Source of the DNA: Kalmanozyma brasiliensis GHG001
Taxonomy: Eukaryota > Basidiomycota > Ustilaginomycetes > Ustilaginales
Assembly (NCBI RefSeq): GCF_000497045.1
Contig: NW_015961970.1
Span: forward strand, 1,889,706-1,953,705
DNA: 64,000 nucleotides
Direction: 5' to 3'
Numbering within the stretch: the first letter of the stretch is position 1; every line of letters begins with the position of its first letter. The translations under genes and the position numbers were made by a program. A model generated the notes under the pieces. It had not been told where the DNA came from. It did not search any database and saw nothing but the letters and a program-made list of their open reading frames with translations. This document shows positions 31,201 to 42,577 of the stretch, piece after piece.

Positions 31201-34200
31201 CCCGAGACGCAGCGAGAGCCTGGATGTCCTCGATGTTCGACTCGAGGATGGAGCGATAGATTCTCTTCTGAATGGGACGCAGCGACGTTGGGACGATGAG
31301 CTCAATCTTGGGTGGCAAGTCCAGCACTTCCTTCTTGAGTCGCCGGAGGAAGTAGGGCTTCAAGCGCTTCTGCAGCTCTTCAATGACCTCTGGCTTCAGC
31401 ACGCTGTACTCGGCTTCAAGCGCCTTGACATCCTTCCACTGTCCTCCGGGCTCAAGCCAGTTGAGCAGATTGAAGAGCTCCGTGACGTTGTTGTTGAGCG
31501 GAGTGCCGGTCATGATGATGCGATGTTCGGCTTTCAGATCGTTGAGGTTTTTCAGCAGCAGGGACTTGCCGGACTTGAGGTTCTGGCCCTCGTCGACAAT
31601 GATGACGTCCCAGCGCTCCACCTTTCTCAGCGGCAACGAGTCGATACGCACCGTGGTGTCGGAGGCGACCACAACGTGGAATTTGATGGGTCGGATGGAC
31701 CCGCCCATCTTCTCGAGCGTCTTCTTGGAATGGAAGATCTCGTACTTGGAGATCATGTCTCGCGCTGCACCCTCGCCCCAGTACGGCACGACGCGGAACT
31801 GTGGCATCCACTTTTCGAACTCGCGCAGCCAATTGGGAAGCGTCGCGTTGGGCACCACCACCAGGAAAGGACCAGCTTTGCTCTCCTTCCAGATCGAAGC
31901 CAAAAAGGTGATGATCTGGACCGTCTTTCCCAGACCCATCTCGTCAGCAAGGATACCAGGCTTCTCGTGATACCAGCCGTAACGAAGCCAGTTGACACCT
32001 TCGAGCTGGAAATCGATCAGGTCGCCGCCCTCGATGCAGTGCGGCTGATCATCCAGTGCTCGGAAGCGGGAGCCGGACTTGGCGAGGCGGCGCTCGCGCT
32101 TGGTTTGCTTCTCGTCGGCGGTCAAGGCCGGGAAGGTGACCTTCTGCGCCAACAGGAACGAGCGATAGGCTTCCTGACATTCGTAAAAGATGTCGCCTTG
32201 CTTGCGTCGTGTCGGGGGATCTTCCCACGTGGAGCCTTCGTACGGCTGATCTTGCCACTTGACAAGCAGCTTTGCCGTGTGTGCCCAGCTGCGAACATGG
32301 TCCGACGGCTCCAGCTTTTCGAGGGAAACCGCGTCCATTTCAATGATGTTGCCGCCCAACTCGTCCATATTGTCATCATCCTCGTTGACCGAGACGTAGA
32401 ACTTGACCGCCAAGATGCGATCTGGTGTCCTCCACGGTTTAGGAATGCGGCGCTGAGCGTCAGGAATAGGACCAGGCGGGCCAATGTCGACTTCGCCGTC
32501 CTCGTCGACCTTGAGTGTCTTTTTGACGGATCGGGTCTGCATGGATGAGGGTGGCAGTGCCCTGCCGCTACCTCCGAGTGCGAGCGATGCACGGTTCTTG
32601 CGTGCTGTGTTGATCGCCGAGGCTGACTCGATCAGCTCAGCTGGCTCGAGCTCCAGGCGACTTCCTTTCGCCAGGAAGTTGGCGAGCAACGGCTGGTGTA
32701 GGATACGGAGCCAATCGTGCGGGACCCATTCGGTATCGCGGAAGGACTTGCCCTTGAACTTGACGAGGTACTCTCGCGGCAGATTTTCTCGCACAGACAG
32801 GATGGCATAATCAGCCTTCTGGGCCTCCTCGTCGCTCCAAAGCTGGCGATCCAACTGGCGCCAGGCGATGATCTTCTCTGCTGGAGGGCAGCGATGGCAA
32901 TCCGAGCAGAGCCACCCTGCTTCCTGGATCGACTGGGCGACCTTCTCGACGGATGGGTTGTCCTCCGCTTGGGCACGAGCGAGACATTCGTAGTGCGTGG
33001 CGCGGGAGCATCGGTGGCAGCGGAACATTCGCGAAGCTGTTAGCTCGGCGGGTGGCTCTGGATACTGAGCCAGCATGGCATGGGTGAAGCCGAGTTGCTC
33101 CTCGACGGTGCGATCGCCATGGACGTTGGCCTTGCAAATGGTGCAGTACGAGGCATAGCCCGCGCAGTCGGGGCACGAGTTCGTGTCGACAAACTCGTCA
33201 ACGTCGATCCAACGAACGGGAGAAGGTGCAGGCGCATCCTTGCCAAAGACCGTCTGGTGGCGTGCGTACCTCTCCCGGTTGATTCCGACAAGGATCGCCT
33301 TTTGCGTATCTGCTGGAAGGCAGCCCCAGTGCCAAGAGACAGAACAAGTCTTGCATTCGAACCAGCCGGCGCGATCTTCGAGCACCTCGAGCCATTCCTC
33401 GGCGGCTTGCACGGCGGTGACCCTGCCGGAGGTGTCCTCGACGAGCGACTTGCGCTGACGGCCGCGCGAGTCGATGCGTTCGGGCGACTGGTCGCGTCGC
33501 TTGTTCTCTTCCCGCTTTCGCATGCGTTTCAGCTGTGTGAGCGCCTTGTTGTACAGAGGCAAGGCCGGCCCCCCTGTGCATCGCTTGCACGTAGACCAGT
33601 GCCTGTCGACATTCGCTTCCGGTGTCTCGTAGAGCTCCACTTCCTCGGAGTCGGAGCCGTCGTCGGAAACCGCCTGCACTTGCTCGCCGTCCACCTGCTC
33701 TCCATCGCTGCCGTCGGATGGGCGGTAGATCGGTTCGATGCCGTCAATGAAGATGTATTCGTTAAGATCGTTGGCTGTGCACTTTCATCGATCAGGACAT
33801 AAGCCTCTTCGGTGAGCGAGGGTGAGCCAAGGAAGGGCGTCGGAAGCTCTTCTTGCAGGGCGAAGCGCATGGGAAGCGGTGTGGCAGGGGTGGTCGTGGT
33901 GGCCGACTTGCGACGAGGTCTCGTGCGAGACTGCTCGCGTTGCGGAGTGCCCTTCGAGCTGTCTTTGCTGAGACGTTGACGCTTGGATGCAGGCTTGGAG
34001 GTCGAAGACCTCTTACGCTTTGAGGTGCGTCCGTACTCGCCGTCCGAATCCTCCAGCTCGTCGTCCTCCTCTTCCTCTGTTGGCTCCTCTTCGACTTCAG
34101 AGACAACGACATCGTCGTCGTCGTCATCCTCATTCTCGGACTCTGTTGCTTGGCGACGAGGCTGACGCCGAGTCTTCTTGCCGGCTTCACGGCCTCGACT

Positions 34201-35148
34201 CTTGCTTGGTCTAGAGATCTCCGTGAAGTCGTCCCCTTCGCTGTCATCATCATCAAGAAGCTCGATTCGCCGGTTCCGGGATGATCGAGTGCCTCTCGCG
34301 TCCGAACGCCCGCTAGAGCGGGCGCTTTTCGCATTGGCGCTACTGTGACGCGAGGACCTGCGCAGCGTCTCGGGCTCCTCCTCTTCCGAGTCACTATTGA
34401 GATCCTCGAGCTCCTGGCGCAGATCATCACTGCCTTCATCGGAGACATCCTCTTCGTGGTCATCGGAAGCGACATCCGACTCATTGACGAGGAGAGCGAA
34501 GCGCTCGCGAGGTGGCGGGCGTCGTCGGATGGGTGCGTCGGCGAATGCCACGGATCGCGGGCGGCTCGAGCTTGCTCTGGTGCGGGAGCGCGCAGCTTCG
34601 CTGGTGGTCTTCTTGGGAGTCGGCCTCTTTTGCGAACTCGACTGGCTGAACCCTCCGCCGTTCATTTCGGCGATGATGTCGTCGATATCCACTTCGTCAT
34701 CGCTGTCCTCAATCGCATTGTCGCGATCATCCTGGTCGTTCATGAGATCGTCGTCGTCGTCCTCTTCGACGAAGGAGCTCTGCCGTTTTCTGCGTCGTTC
34801 GGTCGGTCTGGTCTGAGTGCGTCGCGAAGTCGGAGTCCACCCACGAGGCTTGTCAAGTCGCGCAGTCGAGCTGCTTGCCCGTGACGGCCCTGGACTGGGT
34901 GCTGACGCGGTCCTTGCGAATGACCGCTGAGAGGCTGGCCTGGGTGATTCTCGCGTTGACCTCGCCTTGGTGCTGGATGGCTGAGAGCTGGAGACATTGG
35001 TGTAAAGGCCTCGCTTGTCCACTGTCGACTCCTTGCCCTTTGCTGATCGGGACGAGCTTCTTCTCAGAATGGCGTCGTCTTCGTCATCTGACGAGAGGGA
35101 GATGGCGAACTCCTTCTGAGGGCGCGAGCCGCGTCTTGCAGGCGGCAT
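28208..35148 (-). CDS. mit1: Mit1/Mi-2-like CHD chromatin remodeller, with one apparent frameshift
   Basis: Two overlapping minus-strand frames make one gene of about 2,310 residues. The first (ATG 35148 to about 33784) encodes a disordered acidic/basic N-terminus of about 455 residues ending TEEAYVLIDE. The second (about 33784 to 28208) continues CTANDLNEYIFIDGIEPIY. A Cys/His-rich PHD-like region follows (CKTCSVSWHWGCLP, CPDCAGYASYCTIC, CHRCSRATHYEC), then two chromodomains (YLVKFKGKSFRDTEWVP; LLVKWQDQPYEGSTWEDP), SNF2 helicase lobes (DEMGLGKTVQ near 31930; DEGQ at 31583-31594; VLLFSQF; ARAHRIGQTKK), two AT-hook-like motifs (GPGRPKK, VGRPRK), an Ala run and a C-terminal CX2CX4HX4C zinc knuckle. 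PHD-like finger plus C-terminal knuckle matches fission-yeast Mit1 of the SHREC silencing complex. Frames join if one A is added at the AAA opposite 33783-33785. Confidence 0.82.
33779..33790 (-). other. mit1: Putative frameshift site in the CHD gene
   Basis: On the minus strand the sequence GATGAAAGTGCA ends the first frame's conserved part. Reading GAAAAG instead of GAAAG would join the upstream VLIDE to the downstream KCTANDL without loss. No GT-AG pair at this spot leaves more than about 24 nt, which is too short for an intron. A base lost in a homopolymer, a real mutation or programmed slippage are the options, in that order of likelihood. Confidence 0.65.
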
Positions 35149-35771
35149 CGTGGATCGCGACGACGGCGCTGTCTTCCAGGGCAAGAGAGCTCGCTGAGAA
35201 AGGGATCTGCAGGATGGCCTCCGGTGCTGAACGGACCAGCAGCTGCGCTCTCGATGCAATGCAGGTCGATGGAGGAAAGAGATGACGATGCGGAGAAGAC
35301 GGCGCAGTCAGTTGGCTCGAAAGGGTCCAGTCGCAGGCCATCCATTCATCTTGGCTTGTCTATTCAGAAATTCCTACAGTCCGAATTTGGCTCTGCTGCA
35401 GGCGACTGTGATCTCTTGAAAATGCTGCTTGCATACAGCCGTGCGCAGGCTCGACCATCGAGTGAGAGAGCGGCTGGCCCCTTTACCACTCAACGCGAAA
35501 CGCGTCTCGGACAGCGGCGAAAAACGCAACAGCAGAGCCTGTCAAACGAGGCTGAGCTGAGCGAGTGTGACTTTCGTAAAGGTCAAGAGGGTCTCGGAAG
35601 CTCCACACTTGACACACTCATCCTTCCCACGCCTCATCAGCCTCTACTCAGCATCGGAACTCAGCTTTCGGCAGCTCCGACATCACCATCAGCCACTCAC
35701 GAGACGGCGGCAGAAAGCAGGGCCTCTTCGGGATCGACAGCGAAGCCTAACCACACGACGCATCACCCACA
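35149..35771. promoter_or_regulatory. Divergent promoter region between CHD and RFC genes
   Basis: 623 bp between outward-facing starts. It should hold both promoters. A GCA-rich leader precedes the RFC ATG. No TATA box was noted. Confidence 0.45.
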
Positions 35772-36797
35772 ATGACACAGACGTCGGGCTCGTCCGCCGC
35801 ACCGGCAGCGCCGATCACAGGCTACGAGCTGCCATGGGTGGAGAAATATCGTCCTTTGCGACTCGACGACGTGGTCGGCAACAAGGACACCATCGACCGC
35901 CTCAAAGTCATCCAAAAAGACGGCAACTGTCCGCATCTTCTCATCTCGGGTCTTCCCGGTATCGGCAAGACGACCTCCGTTCTCTGTCTCGCCCGTGCCC
36001 TCCTAGGCGATGCCTACAAGGAGGGAGTCCTGGAACTCAACGCCTCCGACGAGCGAGGTGTCGACGTCGTCCGAAACAAGATCAAGACGTTTGCCCAGAA
36101 GAAGGTCTCGCTGCCCGCTGGGCGGCATAAGATCGTCATCCTCGACGAGGCGGATAGCATGACGCCCGCTGCTCAGCAGGCGCTGAGGAGGACAATGGAG
36201 ATCTATTCCAACACAACACGCTTCGCCTTCGCCTGCAATCAGAGCAACAAGATCATCGAACCTATCCAGTCGCGTTGCGCCATCCTGCGGTACGGCAAGG
36301 TGAAGGACGAACAGATTCTGAAGCGTTTGCTGGAGATTTGCGAGATGGAAAAGGTCGAGTACTCAGACGAAGGACTGGCTGCGATCATCTTTACGACGGA
36401 AGGAGACATGCGTCAGGCGATCAACAACCTCCAATCGACATGGACAGGGTTGGGCTTTGTCAGCCCGGATAACGTGTTCAAGGTGTGCGACCAACCACAT
36501 CCGTTCCTCATCCGAACGCTGCTCCTGGCATGCAAGAATGGGGATATTGACGAGGCCATGGAGAAGCTCGACGAGATCTGGTCCAAGGGGTACGCGGCGG
36601 TGGATATCGTGACGACGCTGTTCAGGGTAGTCAAGACGCTGGATGGCATTCCTGAAGCCACCAAGCTCGAGTTCATCAAGGAGATCGGCTGGACGCATAT
36701 GAAGATCCTCGAGGGCGTGGCGACCGTCGTGCAGCTCGGTGGATTGATTGCAAGGCTTTGCAAGCTCAGCATCGACCCAAAGCAGTTCCAGGTGTAG
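35772..36797 (+). CDS. RFC2: Replication factor C small subunit (human RFC2 / budding-yeast Rfc4 type)
   Basis: 341 residues. A clamp-loader ATPase that opens PCNA for DNA polymerases. AAA+ motifs are visible: LPWVEKYRP (RFC box), Walker [11 protein letters not shown] (about 60-69), [13 protein letters not shown], Walker [12 protein letters not shown] (about 120) and the SRC arginine finger in [34 protein letters not shown] distinguishes this orthologue group from the other small subunits. The C-terminal collar domain is complete. Naming differs between species: this is RFC2 in human and fission yeast and Rfc4 in budding yeast. No intron was found. ATG 35772 is the only start that gives the conserved N-terminus. 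Confidence 0.93.
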   Translation: MTQTSGSSAAPAAPITGYELPWVEKYRPLRLDDVVGNKDTIDRLKVIQKDGNCPHLLISGLPGIGKTTSVLCLARALLGDAYKEGVLELNASDERGVDVVRNKIKTFAQKKVSLPAGRHKIVILDEADSMTPAAQQALRRTMEIYSNTTRFAFACNQSNKIIEPIQSRCAILRYGKVKDEQILKRLLEICEMEKVEYSDEGLAAIIFTTEGDMRQAINNLQSTWTGLGFVSPDNVFKVCDQPHPFLIRTLLLACKNGDIDEAMEKLDEIWSKGYAAVDIVTTLFRVVKTLDGIPEATKLEFIKEIGWTHMKILEGVATVVQLGGLIARLCKLSIDPKQFQV

Positions 36798-37084
36798 TCT
36801 ATCACTAGCTCCGTGACCTCCTCGCATCATCTTTGTACTTTCATATCCTTGCTCCCATCTCAACGGCATGACGCTCATCTCAACAAGACGACAAGATCAC
36901 GCATGGCGAGGTTCCGTGATGGCAAGTGGATTAAGCATGAAAGCAAAAGCGAGCTTCGAAGAGCTCGAGAGAAAGCGAAAGCGAAAGATCCGACTAGCGG
37001 AAAAGCAAAAGTACGCGAGCGAGAGCCGGAAGCAGTGGTATCATAGATCAAACAGACGGAGCATGGACGGGAGCGTTGAGCAGA

Positions 37085-39051
37085 TCAACTCGACCATCGG
37101 GACGTTTCCGTGAACGGATCCTTGCGGCTGGAGCTAGCGCGATCGTACTCGTAGTACCCCTCAGCGCCCGCGTCGCCCCTCTGCACATCCGCGTACGGCG
37201 AGTAGGGCCTGCCAGCACCGCTGCTGGCACCGGCCGCATCCATCCCCCTCGCAGCCGGGTTGTTGTATCCCATGGTGGAGGAGCCGTCGTAGTAATTGAC
37301 GTCGTACGCGCCGTGCTCGTCGCTGAACGGCGTCACCGCCCGTCCTTCAGCCATGTCGTCGACGTACATGCTGTCCGTGATGCGATGAGCGGCAGGGAAG
37401 TCACCGCCACGGGCAGAGCCGTACGCGCTGCCGACCGCGGCGTACGGCGAGACCTCCTGCATCGGTGGGGCCATGCCCGAGTAGTCACCCTCCTCCTCGG
37501 TGAGGTTGCTCATCGGTCGTCCGTTGTGGAACGACTCGTAGCTGTCACGACGCGGACGGTCGCGTGTGAGACCCGCAGCGGCACCTCCAACGGCAAAGGC
37601 GGCACCACCAGCAGCAAGGGAGGAACCGATCATGCCTCGGTGGTGGTAGCTGCTCTCGACGGGATACGAACCAAAGTCGTCCTCGTCGTTGCGGCGACGG
37701 TAGCGTCGAATCAGCACCACTGCCACAGCGATCAACGCGATCGAGGCGACAATGACCACGATGGGGACGACGACCTTGACAGTGCCGTCGCTGCCGCCGG
37801 ATGAGCTGGAGCTGTTGGCGCGGTCGGCACCCGTGGTGGCAGCAGCACCGGCTGCACTGGTGGCAGAGGCGTCCATCGACGCCGCCGCCTGGCTAGCAAG
37901 CGCATCCGCACTGGCTTGCGAGGCAGAGTTGGCCGAGATGGCACTGGCAGCTGCCGATGCCGCCGATGCGGAGGCTGCAGCAGCGGCAGCGCTGGTGTCG
38001 GTGGGCGCAGCACTAGCTGCAGTAGCTTGCTGTTGCTGCTGCGCCGAGCCTTGGTTGTTGTTGCTGTTGTTGCTCTGGTTGTTGTTCGAGGCGCGTGTGC
38101 TGCCGCCATTGTTGGTGTTGCTGTTGTTGTTGCTTGCCGGTGACGAACTTGCTCGACTGCCGCCGCTGGTGCGGGTGCCGCTGTTACCTCCTTGGCTTGA
38201 CGCGGGCCTGGGGTTTGACGAAGCAGCAGGTCTAGAAGAGGCGGGTGCACTGCTGGCCGGAGCGGGGTTGTTCGAAGCAGCTGGCGTTGTTGACGCGGCA
38301 GGAGCGCTAGTCGCAGGGGCAGACGTTGCCGGTGCTGCGTCAGTGGATTGTCCCCCTGAATGATGTCGATTCAAGCAAGAAGAGGAAGGAATCAGCTTTC
38401 TGCGCGATGGGCGAGGAGGTCGAGGTTGAGGGACAGAACGCTGGAGAGGTAGGTGGGGAAAGGGAAGATGTGGACAGTAAAGGCGCCGGGGAGAATGGAA
38501 GAGGAAAGGGAAGGATAATCACCAGCACCGAGAACATCGCCAATGATACCACGACGAGTGTTGGGCAGATGCTCACCTGCCTCGTCGAGGTCTACAGCGT
38601 CGGCCAAGTTGTCATGGACATACGGTCGTGGAACAGACGATCACGGTTCGTACAGCCATGTGGCGATTCAGAGAATGAGTGGACAAGGCGTGAGTGGAGC
38701 AGAGTGGGAGAGGCAGGATGGAGAAGGAAGAGGAGGTGGGATTAGGAAGTGTTTGACGAGCAGGCGATGGAAACCCATGGGGACTTGTGAAGCAGACGGG
38801 ATGTTGCAATACCTACCACTGGAACCAGTCCCTGTCAGGATATCGCCAATGATGCTTGTCACATCATCAAGGATTTGGCGTTTCTGCACCTTGATCATGC
38901 CGGGTTGCTGCTGCTGGTGGAGCTGTCGCTCTGCGAGGCCGCGATGTTGGTGAGCGTGCGAGGCCTCTGCGGGCTGGAGGGACGCGACTGCGCCCGTGAC
39001 GGCGACAGCAGACAAGACAGCCAGGGCTGAGAATTTTTTGACGACAACCAT
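37085..39051 (-). CDS. Single-pass surface protein with Ser/Ala/Asn-rich ectodomain (Mid2/WSC-like layout), three exons
   Basis: Exons are 38817-39051, 38523-38576 and 37085-38355. Donors are GTAGGT and GTGATT, acceptors GGCAG and TTCAG, and all phases match, giving 519 residues. Exon 1 has a signal peptide (KKFSALAVLSAVAVTGAVAS) and a dibasic QKR site. Exon 3 encodes a long ectodomain of Ser, Ala, Pro and Asn/Gln repeats, likely O-mannosylated, one TM segment (VKVVVPIVVIVASIALIAVA, about 291-313), a stop-transfer RRYRRR and a cytoplasmic tail of about 200 residues rich in Tyr, Gly and Ser. This layout matches fungal cell-wall stress sensors, but there is no WSC Cys pattern, so the role is inferred from layout only. 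Exon 2 is 54 nt, in phase, and echoes exon 1. Confidence 0.72.
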
Positions 39052-40573
39052 GATGGGCGGGTGAGATGATCAGGTTGCGAGCGCTCCTGATGTGTATTTC
39101 AAAAGGAGTGATGTCTGCTTTGTGTAGTCCAGAGTAGATAAGGCGAGGGCGAAAGTCGGAATGCCGTCGCGATTGGTCAGGTCTGTAAAAAGAGTGTGCT
39201 GATGAGACCAAAAGAATGTCGGTAGCCGATGCTGGAAACGGAACGGAAGGGTGGAAGGAGGGATGAAGATGGTGGTCGTGACGATGACGAAGAGAAGGGT
39301 CAGAGAGGAGGAGGGAAGGATGCGGGAGATCTCAGATGATCTGCAGGCTGCATCAGAAAACTTTGTTGTCTTGCGGGCTGATGTTGCCGCTTCTCGTGAC
39401 AATAGACTAGGAAAGCAGCCCAGCGGCGCGGCTGAGGACGAGGCGCATCCGTAGCAGCGGTTGCAGCAGGTGCAACGTAGATGCTTGCGCTGCTCGAGGT
39501 GCAGGCACCGCAAGACTGCGGGGCAAGCTGAGCCAGGAGGGAGGGCCCTGGCATGCTTGGGCTCCCACGCGAGGGGCCAGTGGGTGCATGGGCTGTAGCG
39601 CCCGCAGCGTACGGACTGTTGCAGTCCCTGACAAGGTTTCGAGGGTTGTTCGGCAAGCACGTCTGTGATCCTTGGCTGGTGTTGTTGCTGCTGCTGATCG
39701 ACATGCGCCACTGCTGCACAGCAACAGGACTGCACCGAGAGTGGCAACATAGGTCGCGGGGCAGCGGGGCACGAGACGGCTCTGCTCCAGGGACCTGCAA
39801 GCCAGATCGGCGGTCTGCAGCTCTCTGCCTGCTTTCAAAAAGGCGGGCATCTCAACAGAGAGCGTGTTTGTTTGAGTTTTGTCTCGGACTTTGCAGCAGA
39901 ATCTCAGTGTTGGTCCATCAAAATTGCTTGTTTCCCTTGGAAAGAAGGAAGAAAAACTACGAGCTCGGCTTGGCTTGGGTCGAGTGACCTGCAAGAAGCA
40001 GCTGAAGCAGCCCACACTGCACGCCCTTTCAACAGCCGACGAGAGCAGACTGGTCGCTGGCATTCGCGCAGAACTCCTTTCGTTCCAGAAGGTCTCTCGA
40101 TCTTCTCGCCAAGCCTTCTCCTCCCCGCTTGTCGCCGTCAAGAATGGCGGATCGAGACATTCGACACGGCCATACGGTGGTGACTGCCAGCCTTCGACGT
40201 TTGATAAACATAGACGTCAGAAAGAAGCAGTGGTGGACGGGCATCTGTGCCGGCAACGTCGATAGTAACTACAGTAGGCGGAATACTGTAGAACAGCATC
40301 AAGCAAATGCACGTCCAAAATTGAGGACCGCAAATCATTCTTTTCCCTGTGTAAGAATGTTAGACCTATGGGACTGCAAAGCAGTGTGTTAGATCCCTCC
40401 ACCACCATCCTCCACATGACGCTCCACGCTCAAGGGCATGATGTCTCGACGGCATTGAAGATACCTTCTAACGACATCACTGTTCCCTTTGATAACGGTG
40501 ACGAGAGAATCCGTGACTGATCAAGTGGCCAGCAGTGCCATAAGACTGCCAGTCTCGGAGGTGTGTCGCTGCC
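39052..40573. promoter_or_regulatory. 1.5-kb divergent intergenic region
   Basis: Separates outward-facing starts of the surface-protein gene and the PAP2 gene. Open frames here (for example 39407-40141 minus, Cys-rich) have no recognisable family and shift composition along their length, so I do not call them. CA- and GCTGCT-rich tracts occur near 39680-39720. Confidence 0.45.
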
Positions 40574-41371
40574 ATGTCAGCTCAAGGATCCACCAAAGCA
40601 GAGCCCAATGGCGACCCAGGACGGCCCCAAAAGGAGCTCTCGACGGGGCTGTGGCTGCTCAAGCATACTCAAGGAATCGTGACGACGGCAACGGCCATCG
40701 GCATCCTACATCTGCGCACAAGTCATGTGATCTACTTCACAGTCGGTACGCTGGCCACCAGCTTCACGGCCAAGGGACTCAAGAGGGTGATCAAGCAACC
40801 TCGACCACCAGGGTCCAAGGTCAAGAAGACGAGTGGGATGCCCTCAACGCATAGTTCGTAAGTATCATCCAAGCGCCTGATACATCCCTTCAAAAAGGTC
40901 TGGCGACGAGTGTGAGCTGACCTGACCCTGAATCGTGTGACTGTCCCTTGCCACTACATCTACAGGACCATCTCGTTCATGGGAACATATATTCTGCTCT
41001 CGTCGCTGCTGCTACCTCTGCATCCATCGTTGCATCTCGGCTCGGGTGCTGCAGCGCGAGACAACATGGCTCACATATGGATCGCACTGGTGGGTGTCGT
41101 AGCTCCTGTGCTGGTCATGTGGTCGCGAGTGCAGCTTGGTGTCCATACCCCTGCACAGACTCTGGTAGGCGCTGCTCTCGGTGTGGTCAAAGCCTGCCTC
41201 TGGTTCACGGCCTGGAACGGCACGCAGGTCGTATTTGGTACCAGCCCGACCATCGGCGATGCTACGTCTGCGTCTGTCGCGCGCAACGGCCTGAGGACTA
41301 TCATCGGCGCTCGAGTTGACCCTTTGATAGCACAAACGGAAGCAAGAGTGCTCGGAGCCATCGGCAGGTAG
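40574..41371 (+). CDS. PAP2-superfamily phosphatase, dolichyldiphosphatase-like (two exons)
   Basis: Exons 40574-40857 and 40966-41371, with donor GTAAGT and acceptor TACAG, give 229 residues. The three PAP2 motifs are present: KX6RP at K70-P78 (KRVIKQPRP), PSTH at 90-93, and SRX5H at 148-155 (SRVQLGVH). The residue usually Asp four positions after that His is Gln159 (HTPAQ). A Gln there is also what I recall of dolichyl pyrophosphatases (Cwh8/DOLPP1), which recycle the dolichol carrier at the ER. Length, at least four hydrophobic segments and the GMPS block agree with that group. A broader lipid phosphatase role remains possible. The intron falls inside the PSTHSS block, so the gene is only recognisable once spliced. 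Confidence 0.75.
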
Positions 41372-42577
41372 CTCGTGCTCTTATTGCGCCCAGCATAGAA
41401 TACTGGTAGACGCTTGACGCAATCGATACCCGAATCGCAGCTCTCCTCTCAGGCATGGTTGATTCTGGCCGATTCTGAACTATACGAACCGCCTATGTTA
41501 ACCCGATCTGAAGACGATGAAGGGACGATTTGGCTCGGTAAGCGGGGCAAGTCCATATGCAATCCTAAGCGAGGGTCAGAGGGGTTCCTGCAGTTGAGAG
41601 CATAGAAACCCATTCAACCAAGAGGGGAAGAGCTGCCCCTGCTTGCTCCCATTCTCGTCGTCTCTCTTCGTTCAACGTCATGGCATTACATCAAAAGCCG
41701 GGAAGACATGGTCACAGCTTGTCCCAATGGTATGACAAGGATGGTGTTTGTGTGCTGGGTGAACGCCTTGGATCGAGAACATAGACGCAACGAGCACCGA
41801 AAGCATGTCGCGTCCTTGAAGCGGTCGCCAAAAGAAGCGCATCTTGCGGCCGTGCGCGCTTGGACACCGAATTTGTCTCAGAACACGCGCTCTCTGGCTC
41901 TCTGCCCGATCTCTGGCCTGTCACGCGGTAGAAGTTGTGGATTTCTGCACGAGAAGCTAGTCTGTCTCAGTTGAGTGCTTTGCCGCCTTTGAACGAGATG
42001 CATTTCCCTTCCCAACGAGGCTCCCGATGAGCAGTCCTCCCTCCATCCTAAGCCGTTGGGGGCATCAAAGAGAGAATAGACTCAGCAAGGCGATGACCCA
42101 AGAGGGATGAATCAAAGCAGTTGATGAGAAGTTGAGGCCAACGTGTCCCTTTCAGACTTTTCGCACGCATCTTTAGATTTAAATTTCTTTTTTTTTTTGT
42201 AATAATTTCACCTCGCACAAGCGCCTTCAGTGAACTCTGTGTGACAGATTCAGTCGTCGTCGCCGTCGTCGTGGCCCATCCCACTTCGAGCCAACCTTCA
42301 TTCAATCTTCCCACCATCGCACGCCTCGCCACGGTCCATCTCAGGCACTGGCACCGTTCTCCCCGGACAAGAGTGCTCTCCTCTCAGCTACGACCCTGAC
42401 GCTCACATCCTGCGCTCCATTGATAAATCGCGACGACTTTCATCCGCGTCAAGCGTCAGACGTGCTCACCCTCTGCTTACAACAGCTCTGTCTCGACGCG
42501 CTGCTCCACCGACTTCATAGCATTCCTGCCACTCAATCTTCTGTGCTCGTAGCAGACGTCGTCGACAACTCGCAACC
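41372..42577. other. Intergenic: PAP2 3' flank and Tea1-like gene promoter
   Basis: About 1.2 kb with no supportable gene. A run of 11 T occurs at 42188-42198 in an A/T-rich patch. The last about 250 bp are C/T-rich leader before the ATG at 42578. Confidence 0.45.

Noticed and set aside
30953..32548. 531-codon plus-strand frame opposite the helicase domain
   Set aside because: The opposite strand encodes unmistakable SNF2 motifs; the plus-strand product is not protein-like.
39407..40141. 244-codon Cys-rich minus-strand frame between divergent genes
   Set aside because: No signal peptide, irregular Cys spacing and composition that changes abruptly; it would also sit across a promoter region.
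42188..42198. Run of 11 T, possible RNA polymerase III terminator
   Set aside because: No A/B boxes or snRNA-like sequence upstream; more likely a promoter-region homopolymer.
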